Shown here one piece after another: positions 23,957 to 32,777 of a DNA stretch of 64,000 nucleotides. How positions within the stretch are numbered: position 1 is the stretch's first letter; every line of letters starts with the position of its first letter. Both the position numbers and the translations under genes were made by a program. The notes beneath the pieces are model-generated. The model saw only the letters and a program-made list of their open reading frames with translations, was not told the DNA's origin and ran no database searches. The stretch is from JAFARZ01 sp035651595 (lineage in GTDB: Bacteria; Actinomycetota; Actinomycetes; Streptosporangiales; Streptosporangiaceae): the NCBI GenBank assembly GCA_035651595.1, contig DASRFJ010000185.1, positions 51,278 to 115,277 of the forward strand, read 5' to 3'.

Positions 23957-25006
23957 GTGGGTACGCGGCAAACGGGCAGCACTTCCCGGTTGCGCCGCTG
24001 CGTGGCGATCGCGTCTGGGCTGCTGATCACCGGCACTCTCACCGCCGTCGCCATCAATGCCAGCGCCGCTTCGAAACCGACGATCGCCCAGGTCCAGGCC
24101 AAGGTCAACCAGCTCACCTCGCAGTTCAACAGGGTGTCCGAGCAGCTGGACCAGGCCAAGGAGCAGCTGAGCGGCGCGCAGAAGCAGCTCAAGCAGGTGA
24201 CCGCCAAGTACCAGCACGCGAACTCCCAGTTCGAGGCGGCCCGCACGGTCGTCGCCCAGATCGCCGCGTCGGCCTACGAGGACACCGGCACGACGTCGAT
24301 CGCCGGCGTGCTCACCTCGGACGACCCGGGCGTCGTGCTCCGGCAAGGCGCGCTGCTGCTTCAGCTGTCCAGCAGCCAGAGCGCGGAGACCCAGCAACTG
24401 CTCGCCGACGCGAGCCAGCTGGAGGGCGTGCAGCAGGAGTTGCAGCGCACCGAGACCGGCGTCGCCACGCTGGAGCGGACGCTCAACACCAAGAAGAACT
24501 CGCTGAAGACGCTCATCACGACCGAGCAGGCGACGCTGGCCAGCCTGACCGCTCCGCAGCAGCAGCAGGTCACGTCGACAACCATCGGCGGCAGCGGCAA
24601 CGGCAGCTCGACCACCAAGCCCACGCCGTACACGGGCCCGACGGGATCCCAGGCGGACCAGGCGGTCGCGTTCGCGTACGCGCAGCTCGGCTGCATTTAC
24701 GTGTACGGCGCTACCGGCCCGTGCAAGTACGGGTTTGACTGCTCCGGCCTGGCCCAGGCCGCGTGGGCGTCGGCCGGCGTATCAATCCCGCGGGACACCT
24801 ACGAGCAGTACGCGGCCCTGCCGCACATCTCCTCTTCCGCCATCGAGCCGGGTGACCTGCTGTACTACAACGGCATCAGCCACGTCGCGGTGTACGTCGG
24901 CGGGGGAATGATCATCGACGCGCCAGTACCCGGGCAGGTCGTGGAGAGGATCCCGATGAACAGCCCGTGGTACGCCTCGAACTTCGACGGCGCCGTCCGT
25001 CCGTAG
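23957..25006 (+). CDS. Secreted NlpC/P60 peptidoglycan endopeptidase with coiled coil
   Basis: 349 residues from GTG 23957, with GTAGG upstream. The signal peptide is about residues 12-40 (CVAIASGLLITGTLTAVAINASAA). Residues 45-210 form a long Gln/Lys-rich coiled coil, then a Ser/Thr/Pro linker. The NlpC/P60 domain spans 232-349: YGFDCSGLAQAAW (catalytic Cys), GDLLYYNGISHVAVYVGGG (His) and a final polar residue. The layout matches RipA-type hydrolases that cut D-Glu-mDAP bonds during growth and division. In the RipA family the coiled coil controls access to the active site. Confidence 0.92.
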   Translation: MGTRQTGSTSRLRRCVAIASGLLITGTLTAVAINASAASKPTIAQVQAKVNQLTSQFNRVSEQLDQAKEQLSGAQKQLKQVTAKYQHANSQFEAARTVVAQIAASAYEDTGTTSIAGVLTSDDPGVVLRQGALLLQLSSSQSAETQQLLADASQLEGVQQELQRTETGVATLERTLNTKKNSLKTLITTEQATLASLTAPQQQQVTSTTIGGSGNGSSTTKPTPYTGPTGSQADQAVAFAYAQLGCIYVYGATGPCKYGFDCSGLAQAAWASAGVSIPRDTYEQYAALPHISSSAIEPGDLLYYNGISHVAVYVGGGMIIDAPVPGQVVERIPMNSPWYASNFDGAVRP

Positions 25007-25165
25007 CCGGTCCGGTAAGCTTCCGGCTCGTGGGTTACTGCTACTTCAAGCGTCCGCGCACCGTCTGAGGCGGTGCGCCGGGTCCGTATCGCGGGCTCCG
25101 TATCTAAGCGTGTCTAAGCGTGCCGCCGTCGGCTGGTCTTCCTTCCGACTCGACGGGACGTTCTC

Positions 25166-26044
25166 GTGTACCCACCTTCGCTCCATGCCGTCGTCACGTA
25201 CCTGCGCTGCCCGGTTTGCGCCGGCTGCCTGTATCTGGGTGCTGGTCGCCTGGCCTGCGACGCGCGCCATAGCTTCGACGTCGCCCGGCACGGCTACGTC
25301 AACCTGACCGACGGCCGGCCGGGCCCTGGAACCGCCGACTCCGCCGACATGGTCGCCGCTCGCGACTATTACCTTGGCCGCGGCCACTACCGGCCGCTCG
25401 CGGCGGCGGTACGAGCGCTTGCCGCCCGGTACGACCCCGACGTGCCGGGCCTGGTGGTCGACCTCGCTGGCGGCACCGGCTACTACCTGGCCGGTGTTCT
25501 CGACGAACTGCCGCACCGGCACGGCGTGTGCGTCGACCTGTCCGGGGCGGCGTTGCGCCGCGCCGCGCGGGCCCATCCCCTGGCGGCTGCCATCGGCGCG
25601 AACGTCTGGCGCCCGCTTCCGCTCGCGGGCGGATCGGCGGCCCTGGTACTGAGTGTCTTCGGCCCGCGCAACGCCGTGGAGACCGGTCGTGTGCTAGCCC
25701 CGGGCGGGTCGCTGATCATCGCCGTGCCAGGCCCCGGTCACCTGCGCGAGATCCGCGGGCCGCTCGGCATGATCGGCATCGACAAGCGCAAGCAGCGGCG
25801 GCTGTCCGCCAGCTACCGCGAATACAGCTACCGCGGCGAGACAGTGGTGCGCTACTCGCTGAGCCTGGACCACAAGGATCTCGCGGCGCTGGTGTCCATG
25901 GGGCCAAGCGCCCGGCACGTTGCGCCGTCCATGCTGGCGGCCAGCGTCCGCACGCTGCCCAGCCCGGTCACCGTGACCGCTGACGTGCGGATCAAGGTTT
26001 TCCAGCGTCCGGGCGTGCGGTCACTGCGGGGACAGCGCCACTAG
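25166..26044 (+). CDS. Putative 23S rRNA (guanine-N1) methyltransferase, RlmA family
   Basis: 292 residues from GTG 25166. An N-terminal zinc site uses Cys15, Cys18, Cys31 and His35 (LRCPVC, then CDARHSFDVARHGYVNL), the RlmA signature. The Rossmann SAM site is VVDLAGGTGYYLAGVL. DMVAARDYYLGRGHYRPL matches the family linker. RlmA-I methylates G745 and RlmA-II/TlrB G748 of 23S rRNA; the latter gives tylosin resistance. Which base is modified cannot be decided here. It ends 9 nt before pimB, probably one transcript. Confidence 0.85.
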   Translation: MYPPSLHAVVTYLRCPVCAGCLYLGAGRLACDARHSFDVARHGYVNLTDGRPGPGTADSADMVAARDYYLGRGHYRPLAAAVRALAARYDPDVPGLVVDLAGGTGYYLAGVLDELPHRHGVCVDLSGAALRRAARAHPLAAAIGANVWRPLPLAGGSAALVLSVFGPRNAVETGRVLAPGGSLIIAVPGPGHLREIRGPLGMIGIDKRKQRRLSASYREYSYRGETVVRYSLSLDHKDLAALVSMGPSARHVAPSMLAASVRTLPSPVTVTADVRIKVFQRPGVRSLRGQRH

Positions 26045-26053
26045 ACTCGACCA

Positions 26054-27205
26054 GTGCGCCGGACGCTGATCGTCACCAATGACTTCCCGCCCCGCGAAGG
26101 CGGCATCCAGTCGTTCGTGCACGCGCTGGCCACCCGGCTGCCGGAGGGCACGGTGACCGTCTACTCACCCCGCTGGCGAGGGGATCGCGAGTTTGACGCC
26201 GCGCAGCCGTACCCGGTCGTCCGGCACCCGACTTCGCTGATGCTGCCAGTGCCGTCGGTCGCGCGGCGCGCCGCGGCGATCGTGCGGGAGCGGGAGATCG
26301 ACACGGTGCTGTTCGGCGCCGCCGCGCCGCTCGGCCTGCTGGCCCCGAGCCTGCGCCGGGCCGGCGTGACCAGGACGGTCGCGTTGACCCATGGCCACGA
26401 GGCCGGCTGGGCGGCACTGCCCGGCGCGCGCACCCTGCTGCGCCGGATCGGTGCCGAAGTAGACACAGTTACCTATCTCGGCGAGTACTTCAGGAGCCGG
26501 CTGGCCCAGGCGCTCACCGACGAAGCGGCGGCCCGGATGACCCGGCTGGCCCCCGGGGTCGACGTCAGCACGTTCCGGCCCGGCGCCGGCGGCGGGGCGA
26601 TCCGCGAGCGGCTCGGGCTCGGCCGGGACAAGCCGGTCGTGGTGTGCGTCTCCCGGATGGTGCCGCGCAAGGGCCAGGACACACTGATCCAGGCCTGGCC
26701 GAAAGTGCTGGCCGAATCCCCGGAAGCCGTGCTGCTGCTGGTCGGCGACGGTCCGTACCGCAAACGGCTGGAGCGGATGGCCAACCAGACCAAGCAGGTG
26801 ATCTTCGCCGGCTCGGTGCCGTGGGCCGACCTGCCCGCGTGCTACGACGCCGCAGACGTATTCGCGATGCCATGCCGGACCAGGCGCGCCGGCCTGGACG
26901 TGGAGGGTCTCGGCATCGTGTACCTGGAGGCATCCGCGACCGGGCTGCCGGTGGTCGGCGGGGATTCGGGCGGCGCGCCCGACGCCATTCTCGACGGGGA
27001 AACCGGCTACGTGGTCCGCGGCGGGGACGTGGCCGCCACCGCGGCCCGGATCAGCGAGCTGCTCACCGACCCCGCCAAGGCCCGCGCGATGGGGGAGAAG
27101 GGCCTGGCCTGGGTCAACCGGGAGTGGCGCTGGGAGCTGGCCGCCGCTCGGCTCGAGGCCATCCTGGACCGTCCCGGGGATGCTCGAACGTCTAAGGCGC
27201 CCTAA
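26054..27205 (+). CDS. pimB: GT4 glycosyltransferase, PimB-type mannosyltransferase
   Basis: 383 residues from GTG 26054. TNDFPPREGGIQSFVHALA binds the acceptor side, and VCVSRMVPRKGQDTLI and GLDVEGLGIVYLEASATGLPVV are the GT-B donor site with the E-x7-E motif. This is the pattern of GDP-mannose-dependent phosphatidylinositol alpha-1,6 mannosyltransferase, the second step of PIM and lipomannan synthesis at the inner face of the membrane. Confidence 0.88.
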   Translation: MRRTLIVTNDFPPREGGIQSFVHALATRLPEGTVTVYSPRWRGDREFDAAQPYPVVRHPTSLMLPVPSVARRAAAIVREREIDTVLFGAAAPLGLLAPSLRRAGVTRTVALTHGHEAGWAALPGARTLLRRIGAEVDTVTYLGEYFRSRLAQALTDEAAARMTRLAPGVDVSTFRPGAGGGAIRERLGLGRDKPVVVCVSRMVPRKGQDTLIQAWPKVLAESPEAVLLLVGDGPYRKRLERMANQTKQVIFAGSVPWADLPACYDAADVFAMPCRTRRAGLDVEGLGIVYLEASATGLPVVGGDSGGAPDAILDGETGYVVRGGDVAATAARISELLTDPAKARAMGEKGLAWVNREWRWELAAARLEAILDRPGDARTSKAP

Positions 27206-27346
27206 GCCGCGGGCCTGGCTTCCGGGGTGTCTAAGGTCCGTATAAGCAGCCAAGATAAGGCATTCCTCCGATGCGGCGCAGGGGGTCTTACGGCGATTCT
27301 CGATAGTGACCGGCCAACACAGGCCGGCGCGTCGAGGAGGATCAAA

Positions 27347-27535
27347 ATGCATCCGTACTTCTCCCAGGCTCTCGCGGCAGAGCACATCAACGATGCGCTC
27401 CGGACCGCGAACGCCGCCCGCCGTGCCAACGAGGCACGGCACGCCCGCCCCACGCGGTTCGCGGCCCTGACCGCGGCGCTGCGGGGTACCGTATCGGGCG
27501 CACCCGCGGCCCGGGTACACGTCAAGGGGGCCTGA
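27347..27535 (+). CDS. Small basic protein
   Basis: 62 residues with a strong GAGGAGG 7 nt before the ATG. It is helical, Ala/Arg-rich: PYFSQALAAEHINDALRTANAARRANEARHAR. It resembles short conserved actinobacterial proteins of unknown function. It is followed after 2 nt by a second small gene, presumably cotranscribed. Confidence 0.6.
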   Translation: MHPYFSQALAAEHINDALRTANAARRANEARHARPTRFAALTAALRGTVSGAPAARVHVKGA

Positions 27536-27537
27536 CC

Positions 27538-27753
27538 ATGTTCACCAGGTTCGCTCGCCGGGTTGTCCGGGTTCTTGATGAGATGCGGTACGCACAGTAC
27601 CGGCAGACGGTGTTGCTCTGCTCACCAGACCGCTTCGTCATGGCCCCGGACCGGGCACCGCGCGACTTCGCCGAGTTCTTGTTCCGTACGTCCGGTCCGC
27701 TGCTCCGCGAGCCAACCGATGACAACCGTTCGCACGGCGAGCTAGTCCGTTGA
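27538..27753 (+). CDS. Small protein of unknown function
   Basis: 71 residues with AAGGGGG upstream of ATG 27538. RVVRVLDEMRYAQYRQTVLLCSPDRFVMAPDRAPRDFAEFLFRT suggests a short amphipathic helix and a globular part. It starts 2 nt after the preceding small gene, so translation is coupled. Nothing in the sequence gives a function. Confidence 0.6.
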   Translation: MFTRFARRVVRVLDEMRYAQYRQTVLLCSPDRFVMAPDRAPRDFAEFLFRTSGPLLREPTDDNRSHGELVR

Positions 27754-27796
27754 CGTCCCATCAGTCACAAGAGTTCAGCAGAACGACCGAGGTTTC

Positions 27797-27873
27797 ACGT
27801 CAGAAATTGGCTTCGTGTTAAGAAAGGTGCCGTATTTGCACCCTTTCCTAACACGAAGCCCTTCCTTGACACG
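27797..27873. repeat. Double-arm palindromic repeat, family A copy 1
   Basis: The inner stem pairs GGCTTCGTGTTA (27809) with TAACACGAAGCC (ends 27860) and continues through GAAAGG and CCTTTC. An outer layer, CACGTCAGAAATTGGC against the complementary GCCCTTCCTTGACACG, repeats the same word, so each arm holds two copies of TGTTAGAAAAGG. It lies in the 310-bp gap between convergent genes. Other copies: 45211, 49249 and 61965. Confidence 0.8.
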
Positions 27874-27940
27874 AACCCCAGTGGATAAAGCACCATAAAT
27901 CACGAAATGTCGGGCGCGGGGTCCGCGGGGGCGTACGCGG

Positions 27941-28050
27941 GATGCGGGGTTACGGGCGCGCGGGGCGCGGGGGGAGTACGCGGGGTGCGTGGGGACGTGG
28001 GGTTACGGGCGCGGGGCGCGAGGGAGTACGCAGGCGCGGGGTGCGCGGGG
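27941..28050. repeat. GC-rich tandem duplication (about 55 bp x 2)
   Basis: GGGGTTACGGGCGCG, then GGGAGTACGC and GGGGTGCG occur in the same order in two adjacent units (27941-27995 and 27996-28050). They lie directly downstream of the acyl-CoA synthetase stop (28064, minus strand). The strand is extremely G-rich and no gene is present. Confidence 0.7.
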
Positions 28051-28063
28051 CTCGGGGACGGGG

Positions 28064-29851
28064 TTAGGAGTAGAGGGCTTCTATGTCGGCGGCGAAGTCC
28101 TTCATCAGGACCGCGCGGCGGATGCCGAGCTTGGCGCTGAGCTGGCCCTTCTCCTGGGTGAAGTCCACGTCCAGGATGCGGAACTTCCTGATCGACTCGG
28201 CACGGGACACCGCCTTGTTCGCCTCGTCGACGGCGGACTGGATGGCGGCGACCAGGTCGGGATTGTCACGCAGCGAACCAGCCGGCGTGTCCGCGGGTAC
28301 CGAATGCTGCTGCATCCACGGACCGAGCGCCTCTTCGTCCAGGGTGATCAGCGCGGCGACGTAGGGCTTGCCGTCGCCGACTACCATGCACTGGCTGATC
28401 AGCGCGTGGCCGCGCAGCCGGTCCTCCAGCACCGCGGGTGCGACGTTCTTGCCGCCGGCGGTGACGATCATCTCCTTCTTCCGCCCGGTGATGGACAGGA
28501 ACCCCTCGTCGTCAAGCTCGCCGATGTCGCCGGTGCGGAACCAGCCGTCGTCGGCGAACGTCTCGGCGGTCGCCGCTTCGTTGCCCCAGTAGCCGGGGAA
28601 CACGTTGACGCCGCGGATCAGCACCTCGCCGTCGTCGTCGATGCGCACCGAGACGCCGGGGATCGGCTGCCCGACCGTGCCGATCTTGAACCGCTCCGGA
28701 TGGTTGACGGTCGCCGCGGCGGTGGTCTCGGTGAGCCCGTAGCCCTCGAGCACCGTCACGCCGATGCCGCGGAAGAAGTGGCCGAGCCGCTCGCTCAGCG
28801 CCGCGCCGCCGGACACCGCGTGCGTCACCCGGCCGCCCAGCGCCGCGCGCAGCTTGGCGTAGACCAGCCGGTCGAAGATCGCGTGCTGCATCCGTAGCCC
28901 GAGACCCACGCCAGAACCAGCAGACAGCGCCCGGCTGTACGCCACGGCGACCGACGCCGCGCGCCCGAAGATCGCGCCCTTGCGCTCGCTGACCGCCTTC
29001 TGCTCCGCGCCGTTGTACACCTTCTCGAACACGCGCGGCACGGCCAGGATGAACGTGGGCTGGAACGTGGCCAGCGACGGCAGGATCTCGGTCAGCGACG
29101 GGCAGTGCCCGAGCACCACGCCGCCCTCGATGCAGCCGACCTCGATGATCCGCGCGAACACGTGCGCCAGCGGCAGGAACAGCAGCGTTGACGCGCCCTC
29201 GACGCTGGCCACCGACGCGAGCGGCCCCATGAACGCGTTGCGCACGTCGGCCAGCAGGTTGGCGTGGGTGAGCTCGCAGCCCTTCGGCCGGCCGGTGGTG
29301 CCCGAGGTGTAGATCAGCGTGGCCAGGTCGGAAGCTTGCGACCGGGGGGATATCTCGTCGTCGGCCACGTCCGCGCCGCCGGCGGTGAGCGAGGCCAGGT
29401 CGGCGTCGATCCGCCACAGGTGCTTGAGGGCGGGGACCTGGTCGCGGAACCCGCCGATGAGGTCGGCGAACTGGGCGTTCTCCACGAAGCAGGCGCTCGC
29501 TCCCGAGTCGGACAAGATCCACTGGGCCTGCTCCGCCGAGGACGTCTCGTAGACCGGCACGACGACCGCGCCCGCGCTCCAGATCGCGTAGTCGAGCAGC
29601 GTCCACTCGTACCGGGTGTGTGACATCAGCGCGACCCGGTCGCCGGCCCCGATGCCGGCCGCCGCCAGGCCCTTGGCCAGCGCGACGACCTCGTCGCGGA
29701 ACACCGCGGCGGTCACGTCGGACCAGCCGTTCCCCGCCGCGCGCCGCATGAGCACCGCCTGCGGCTGCTCGGCAGCCCGCCGGAACACGACCTCGGCGAG
29801 GTTCGCGTCAGCGGGGATCTCCGCCAGCGGCGGGACGGTGTATTCGCGCAC
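28064..29851 (-). CDS. fadD: Long-chain fatty acid-CoA ligase (AMP-binding)
   Basis: 595 residues from GTG 29851, with GAGGAGCTGCC upstream. LIYTSGTTGRPKGCELTHANL is the P-loop-like AMP-binding motif, EGYGLTETTA the second, DGWFRTGDIGELDDEGFLSITGRKKEMI the hinge, and GKNVAPAVLEDRL holds the final domain. The length and pattern fit FadD15-type enzymes activating fatty acids with ATP and CoA. It stands alone, divergent from the metallophosphoesterase gene. Confidence 0.93.
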   Translation of the reverse strand: MREYTVPPLAEIPADANLAEVVFRRAAEQPQAVLMRRAAGNGWSDVTAAVFRDEVVALAKGLAAAGIGAGDRVALMSHTRYEWTLLDYAIWSAGAVVVPVYETSSAEQAQWILSDSGASACFVENAQFADLIGGFRDQVPALKHLWRIDADLASLTAGGADVADDEISPRSQASDLATLIYTSGTTGRPKGCELTHANLLADVRNAFMGPLASVASVEGASTLLFLPLAHVFARIIEVGCIEGGVVLGHCPSLTEILPSLATFQPTFILAVPRVFEKVYNGAEQKAVSERKGAIFGRAASVAVAYSRALSAGSGVGLGLRMQHAIFDRLVYAKLRAALGGRVTHAVSGGAALSERLGHFFRGIGVTVLEGYGLTETTAAATVNHPERFKIGTVGQPIPGVSVRIDDDGEVLIRGVNVFPGYWGNEAATAETFADDGWFRTGDIGELDDEGFLSITGRKKEMIVTAGGKNVAPAVLEDRLRGHALISQCMVVGDGKPYVAALITLDEEALGPWMQQHSVPADTPAGSLRDNPDLVAAIQSAVDEANKAVSRAESIRKFRILDVDFTQEKGQLSAKLGIRRAVLMKDFAADIEALYS

Positions 29852-29950
29852 GGCAGCTCCTCAGCCAGGTAAACACCTACTGGTCAGTACAGCTTAGGCC
29901 CGCCAATAGGTGATGTCGCAACAGCCGCGCAGGGTCCATACCGTGATCTC

Positions 29951-30715
29951 ATGCGGATTCACGTGGTGAGCGACGTGCACGGCAGGGCGGACGCGCTGGC
30001 CGGTGCCGCCCGCGGCGCCGACGCGCTGGTCTGCCTGGGCGACTTGCTGTTGTTCCTTGACTACGCCGATCACCGCCGAGGCATCTTCGCGGATCTGTTC
30101 GGCGAGCAGAACGCCCGCGAGTTCATCGGCCTGCGTACTGCGAAACGGTTCGAGGAGGCCCGGGCGTTCTCCGCGCGCCTGTTTGCACGCTATGACAATC
30201 CTGCTAGTATATTCGAACAGAGGATCAAGGCGCAGTACGCGGAGCTGTTCACCGCCATGCCCGAGCCCGCGTACCTGACCTACGGGAACGTGGACGTGCC
30301 GCGGATGTGGGGCGACTATCTCAAGCCGGGACACACGGTGCTCGACGGCGGCACCGCGGAGATCGGCGGCTGGCGGTTCGGCTTCGTCGGCGGCGGGCTG
30401 TTCTCGGTGTACCGCACGCCGAACGAGATGAGCGAGGAGGACTTCCGGGCCAAGCTGGACGCGATCGGCGAGGTGGACGTGCTGTGCACGCACATCCCGC
30501 CGGCGATCCCCGAGCTGCTCTACGACACCGTGGCGCGGCGGCTGGAGCAGGGCAGCGCGGCGCTGCTGGAGGTGATTAAACGGACCCGGCCGAGGTACTC
30601 GCTGTTCGGGCATGTGCACCAGCCACTGGTCCGGCGGACTAGGATAGGAAACACGGAATGTCTTAATGTGGGGCATTTCCGGGCAACGGGCGCACCCCAT
30701 GTCCTGCAGTGGTAG
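29951..30715 (+). CDS. Calcineurin-like metallophosphoesterase
   Basis: 254 residues. MRIHVVSDVHGR (D-x-H), VCLGDLLLF (GD), YGNVD (GN-D), CTHIPP (H) and LFGHVHQP (GHxH) give all five metal-site motifs of the family in order. The substrate is unknown. Its end overlaps the region upstream of the DUF5304 gene, whose GTG lies 30 nt downstream, so they form a unit with glucokinase. Confidence 0.88.
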   Translation: MRIHVVSDVHGRADALAGAARGADALVCLGDLLLFLDYADHRRGIFADLFGEQNAREFIGLRTAKRFEEARAFSARLFARYDNPASIFEQRIKAQYAELFTAMPEPAYLTYGNVDVPRMWGDYLKPGHTVLDGGTAEIGGWRFGFVGGGLFSVYRTPNEMSEEDFRAKLDAIGEVDVLCTHIPPAIPELLYDTVARRLEQGSAALLEVIKRTRPRYSLFGHVHQPLVRRTRIGNTECLNVGHFRATGAPHVLQW

Positions 30716-30744
30716 CGGGTACGAACGTCGAAGGGAGGCGCCAG

Positions 30745-31287
30745 GTGTCCGAGCAGCGCGAACCTCGGCTGGGCGACGACAGCGGGCCTGAGGACAGGCA
30801 GGCAAGCAAGCCGGCCAGCAACCAGCCGGGTAGCAGGCAGAACGGCAAGTCCGCCGGCGATCCGGTCATGGACTTCCAGCGCTGGCTGATGAAGGCCGGC
30901 GCGAAGAGCATGGCCGGTCAGGTGGCCGACAACGTCCGTAGGTCGCTGGGCCAGCAGAGCCGCCGCGCCAGCAAGAACGGTGACGTGTGGGATACCGCGA
31001 CCACGGAGCCGCCGCCGGACGAGCCGCTGGAGTGCCAGTGGTGCCCGGTCTGCCAGGCCGCGCGCCGCATGCGTGAGTCCGGCCCCGGCCTCGGCGCGAA
31101 GATCTCCGACGCAGGCGGCATCCTGGCGTCGATGGCGCAGGATGCTTTCTCGGCCTTTGACCAGTTCATGAAGACTTCATCGGAACGGCCAGCGGCTCAA
31201 CCTCAGACGACCGTTCCGCCGCGCAAGGAAGACGACACGACCCGGCCGGATCAGGCGGCCGGCTCCGATCGGGCGACTGGCGCATGA
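30745..31287 (+). CDS. DUF5304-like hypothetical protein
   Basis: 180 residues from GTG 30745, preceded by AAGGGAGG. The N-terminal 45 residues are charged and disordered. Residues 50-70 are helical (MDFQRWLMKAGAKSMAGQVADNVRR). The core PLECQWCPVCQAARRMRESGPGLGAKISDAGGILASMAQDAFSAFDQFM has a CxxC pair in WCPVCQAARRM, which I recognise from the actinobacterial DUF5304 family encoded beside glucokinase. It overlaps glkA by 4 nt. The function is unknown. Confidence 0.75.
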   Translation: MSEQREPRLGDDSGPEDRQASKPASNQPGSRQNGKSAGDPVMDFQRWLMKAGAKSMAGQVADNVRRSLGQQSRRASKNGDVWDTATTEPPPDEPLECQWCPVCQAARRMRESGPGLGAKISDAGGILASMAQDAFSAFDQFMKTSSERPAAQPQTTVPPRKEDDTTRPDQAAGSDRATGA

Positions 31288-32333
31288 CGCTCGCCATCGG
31301 CGTCGACGTCGGTGGCACCAAGGTCGCGGCGGGGGTCGTCGACACGGACGGCCGGATCGTCGCCAAGCTCAAGCGGTCCACGCCTGCCGCGAGCCCGGCA
31401 AAGACCGAGCAGGCGATCGCTGGTGTGGTGACCGAACTGCTCGCCGAGCATCAGGTCGCCGCCATCGGCCTGGGCGCGGCCGGGTTCGTCGACGCCGAGC
31501 GCGCCACCATGCTGTTCGCGCCGAACCTCGCCTGGCGGGACGAGCCGCTCAAGCAGCGGGTCGAGGAGCGTATCGGCCGCGAGGTCGTGGTGGAGAACGA
31601 CGCCAACGCGTCGGCGTGGGCGGAAGCCAGGTTCGGCGCGGCCCGCGGGTACTCCGACGTCATGCTGGTCGCGGTCGGTACCGGGATCGGGGCCGGCATC
31701 ATCATCAACGGCGAGCTGTACCGCGGCCGCTGGGGGATCGGCGGCGAGCCCGGTCACGTCCGCGTGGTACCGGACGGGCGGCTGTGCGGCTGCGGGAACC
31801 GCGGCTGCTGGGAGCAGTACTGCAGCGGCAGCGCGCTGGTCGCCGAGGCACGCGAGTTCGCGCGGCGCACCCCGGAGGGCGCGATCCGGCTGCGTCAGCT
31901 CGGCGGCGGCACGACCGACGGCATCTCCGGCCCGCAGATCACCCAGGCGGCGACCGAGGGGGATCCGGCCGCGCTGCGTTGCTTCCAGACCGTCGGCGGC
32001 TGGCTCGGCCAGGGCCTGGCCGACCTGACCGCGATCCTGGATCCGGCGTGCTTCGTGATCGGCGGGGGTGTGTCGGAGGCCGGTGAGCTGCTGCTTGAGC
32101 CGGCCCGTACCGCGTTCGAGCGGGCGCTGACCGGCCGCGGCCACCGGCCGCTCGCCGAGATCAGGGCAGCCCAGCTTGGCGAGGACGCCGGCTTGGTCGG
32201 CGCCGCGGATCTCGCGCGGCTGGCGATCGCACCGTCGCCGCTGGAGAAGATCCCCGATTCCCTTGATTCGGTGCTCAGACGATGGCGCCGTCGTCGTCCT
32301 CGTCTGACGGTGGGTCGGAGTCGGTCAGCTTGA
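31284..32333 (+). CDS. glkA: ROK family glucokinase
   Basis: 349 residues. IGVDVGGTKVAAGVVD is the phosphate-binding site, VVVENDANASAWAEA the catalytic-Asp motif, GTGIGAGIIINGELYRG the second phosphate motif, and CGCGNRGCWEQYCSGSAL the ROK zinc motif. It phosphorylates glucose with ATP. In Streptomyces the orthologue also mediates glucose repression. The protein is about 30 residues longer than usual, with an Arg-rich tail that overlaps the convergent gene by 59 bp. Confidence 0.93.
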   Translation: MTLAIGVDVGGTKVAAGVVDTDGRIVAKLKRSTPAASPAKTEQAIAGVVTELLAEHQVAAIGLGAAGFVDAERATMLFAPNLAWRDEPLKQRVEERIGREVVVENDANASAWAEARFGAARGYSDVMLVAVGTGIGAGIIINGELYRGRWGIGGEPGHVRVVPDGRLCGCGNRGCWEQYCSGSALVAEAREFARRTPEGAIRLRQLGGGTTDGISGPQITQAATEGDPAALRCFQTVGGWLGQGLADLTAILDPACFVIGGGVSEAGELLLEPARTAFERALTGRGHRPLAEIRAAQLGEDAGLVGAADLARLAIAPSPLEKIPDSLDSVLRRWRRRRPRLTVGRSRSA

Positions 32334-32766
32334 GCACCAGCAGCGCGACCCCGCCGACGAAAGCCGCGATCGCGAGGAACACGGCGACGCCGGGAATCTC
32401 CCAGCGCAGCGCCGTGGCCAGCAGCAGGTAGGCCGGCCCGCCGAACAGCCCCGCCCAGGCGGCCTTGGTCAGCGGCTCGAGCCGGGGCAGCGGCGGTGGC
32501 GGCGGCGGGACGAAGTGCTCTTCGGTCTCTGGCGCGGGTGCGGGTGCGGCACGGAACGAGGACACCACCGGCGTTCCCGTGGTGGTCGTCTCCGTCTGGA
32601 ACAGCGTCACTTGCGCGGGATCCGCCTGCGTATCCTCGCGGTCCGGCCAGGGGGATGCCTCGCCGGCGCCGGCGGGCGCGTCAAACCGGGCGACCAGATC
32701 GCGCCACTGCGCGTCCTCGTCCCCCTCGGCGCCCTCGGCGCGGTCCATGTCCGGCACGTCATCCAC
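32275..32766 (-). CDS. Hypothetical protein with two C-terminal membrane helices
   Basis: 163 residues. The first 95 residues are acidic, Pro-rich and disordered (PPPPPPLPRLEPL). Two membrane segments follow (about 104-120 and 128-148), then an acidic DSDPPSDEDDDG tail. It resembles small actinobacterial membrane proteins encoded next to glucokinase; no enzyme motif. Convergent overlap with glkA of 59 bp. Confidence 0.7.
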   Translation of the reverse strand: MDDVPDMDRAEGAEGDEDAQWRDLVARFDAPAGAGEASPWPDREDTQADPAQVTLFQTETTTTGTPVVSSFRAAPAPAPETEEHFVPPPPPPLPRLEPLTKAAWAGLFGGPAYLLLATALRWEIPGVAVFLAIAAFVGGVALLVLKLTDSDPPSDEDDDGAIV

Positions 32767-32777
32767 GATAGTCCAGG

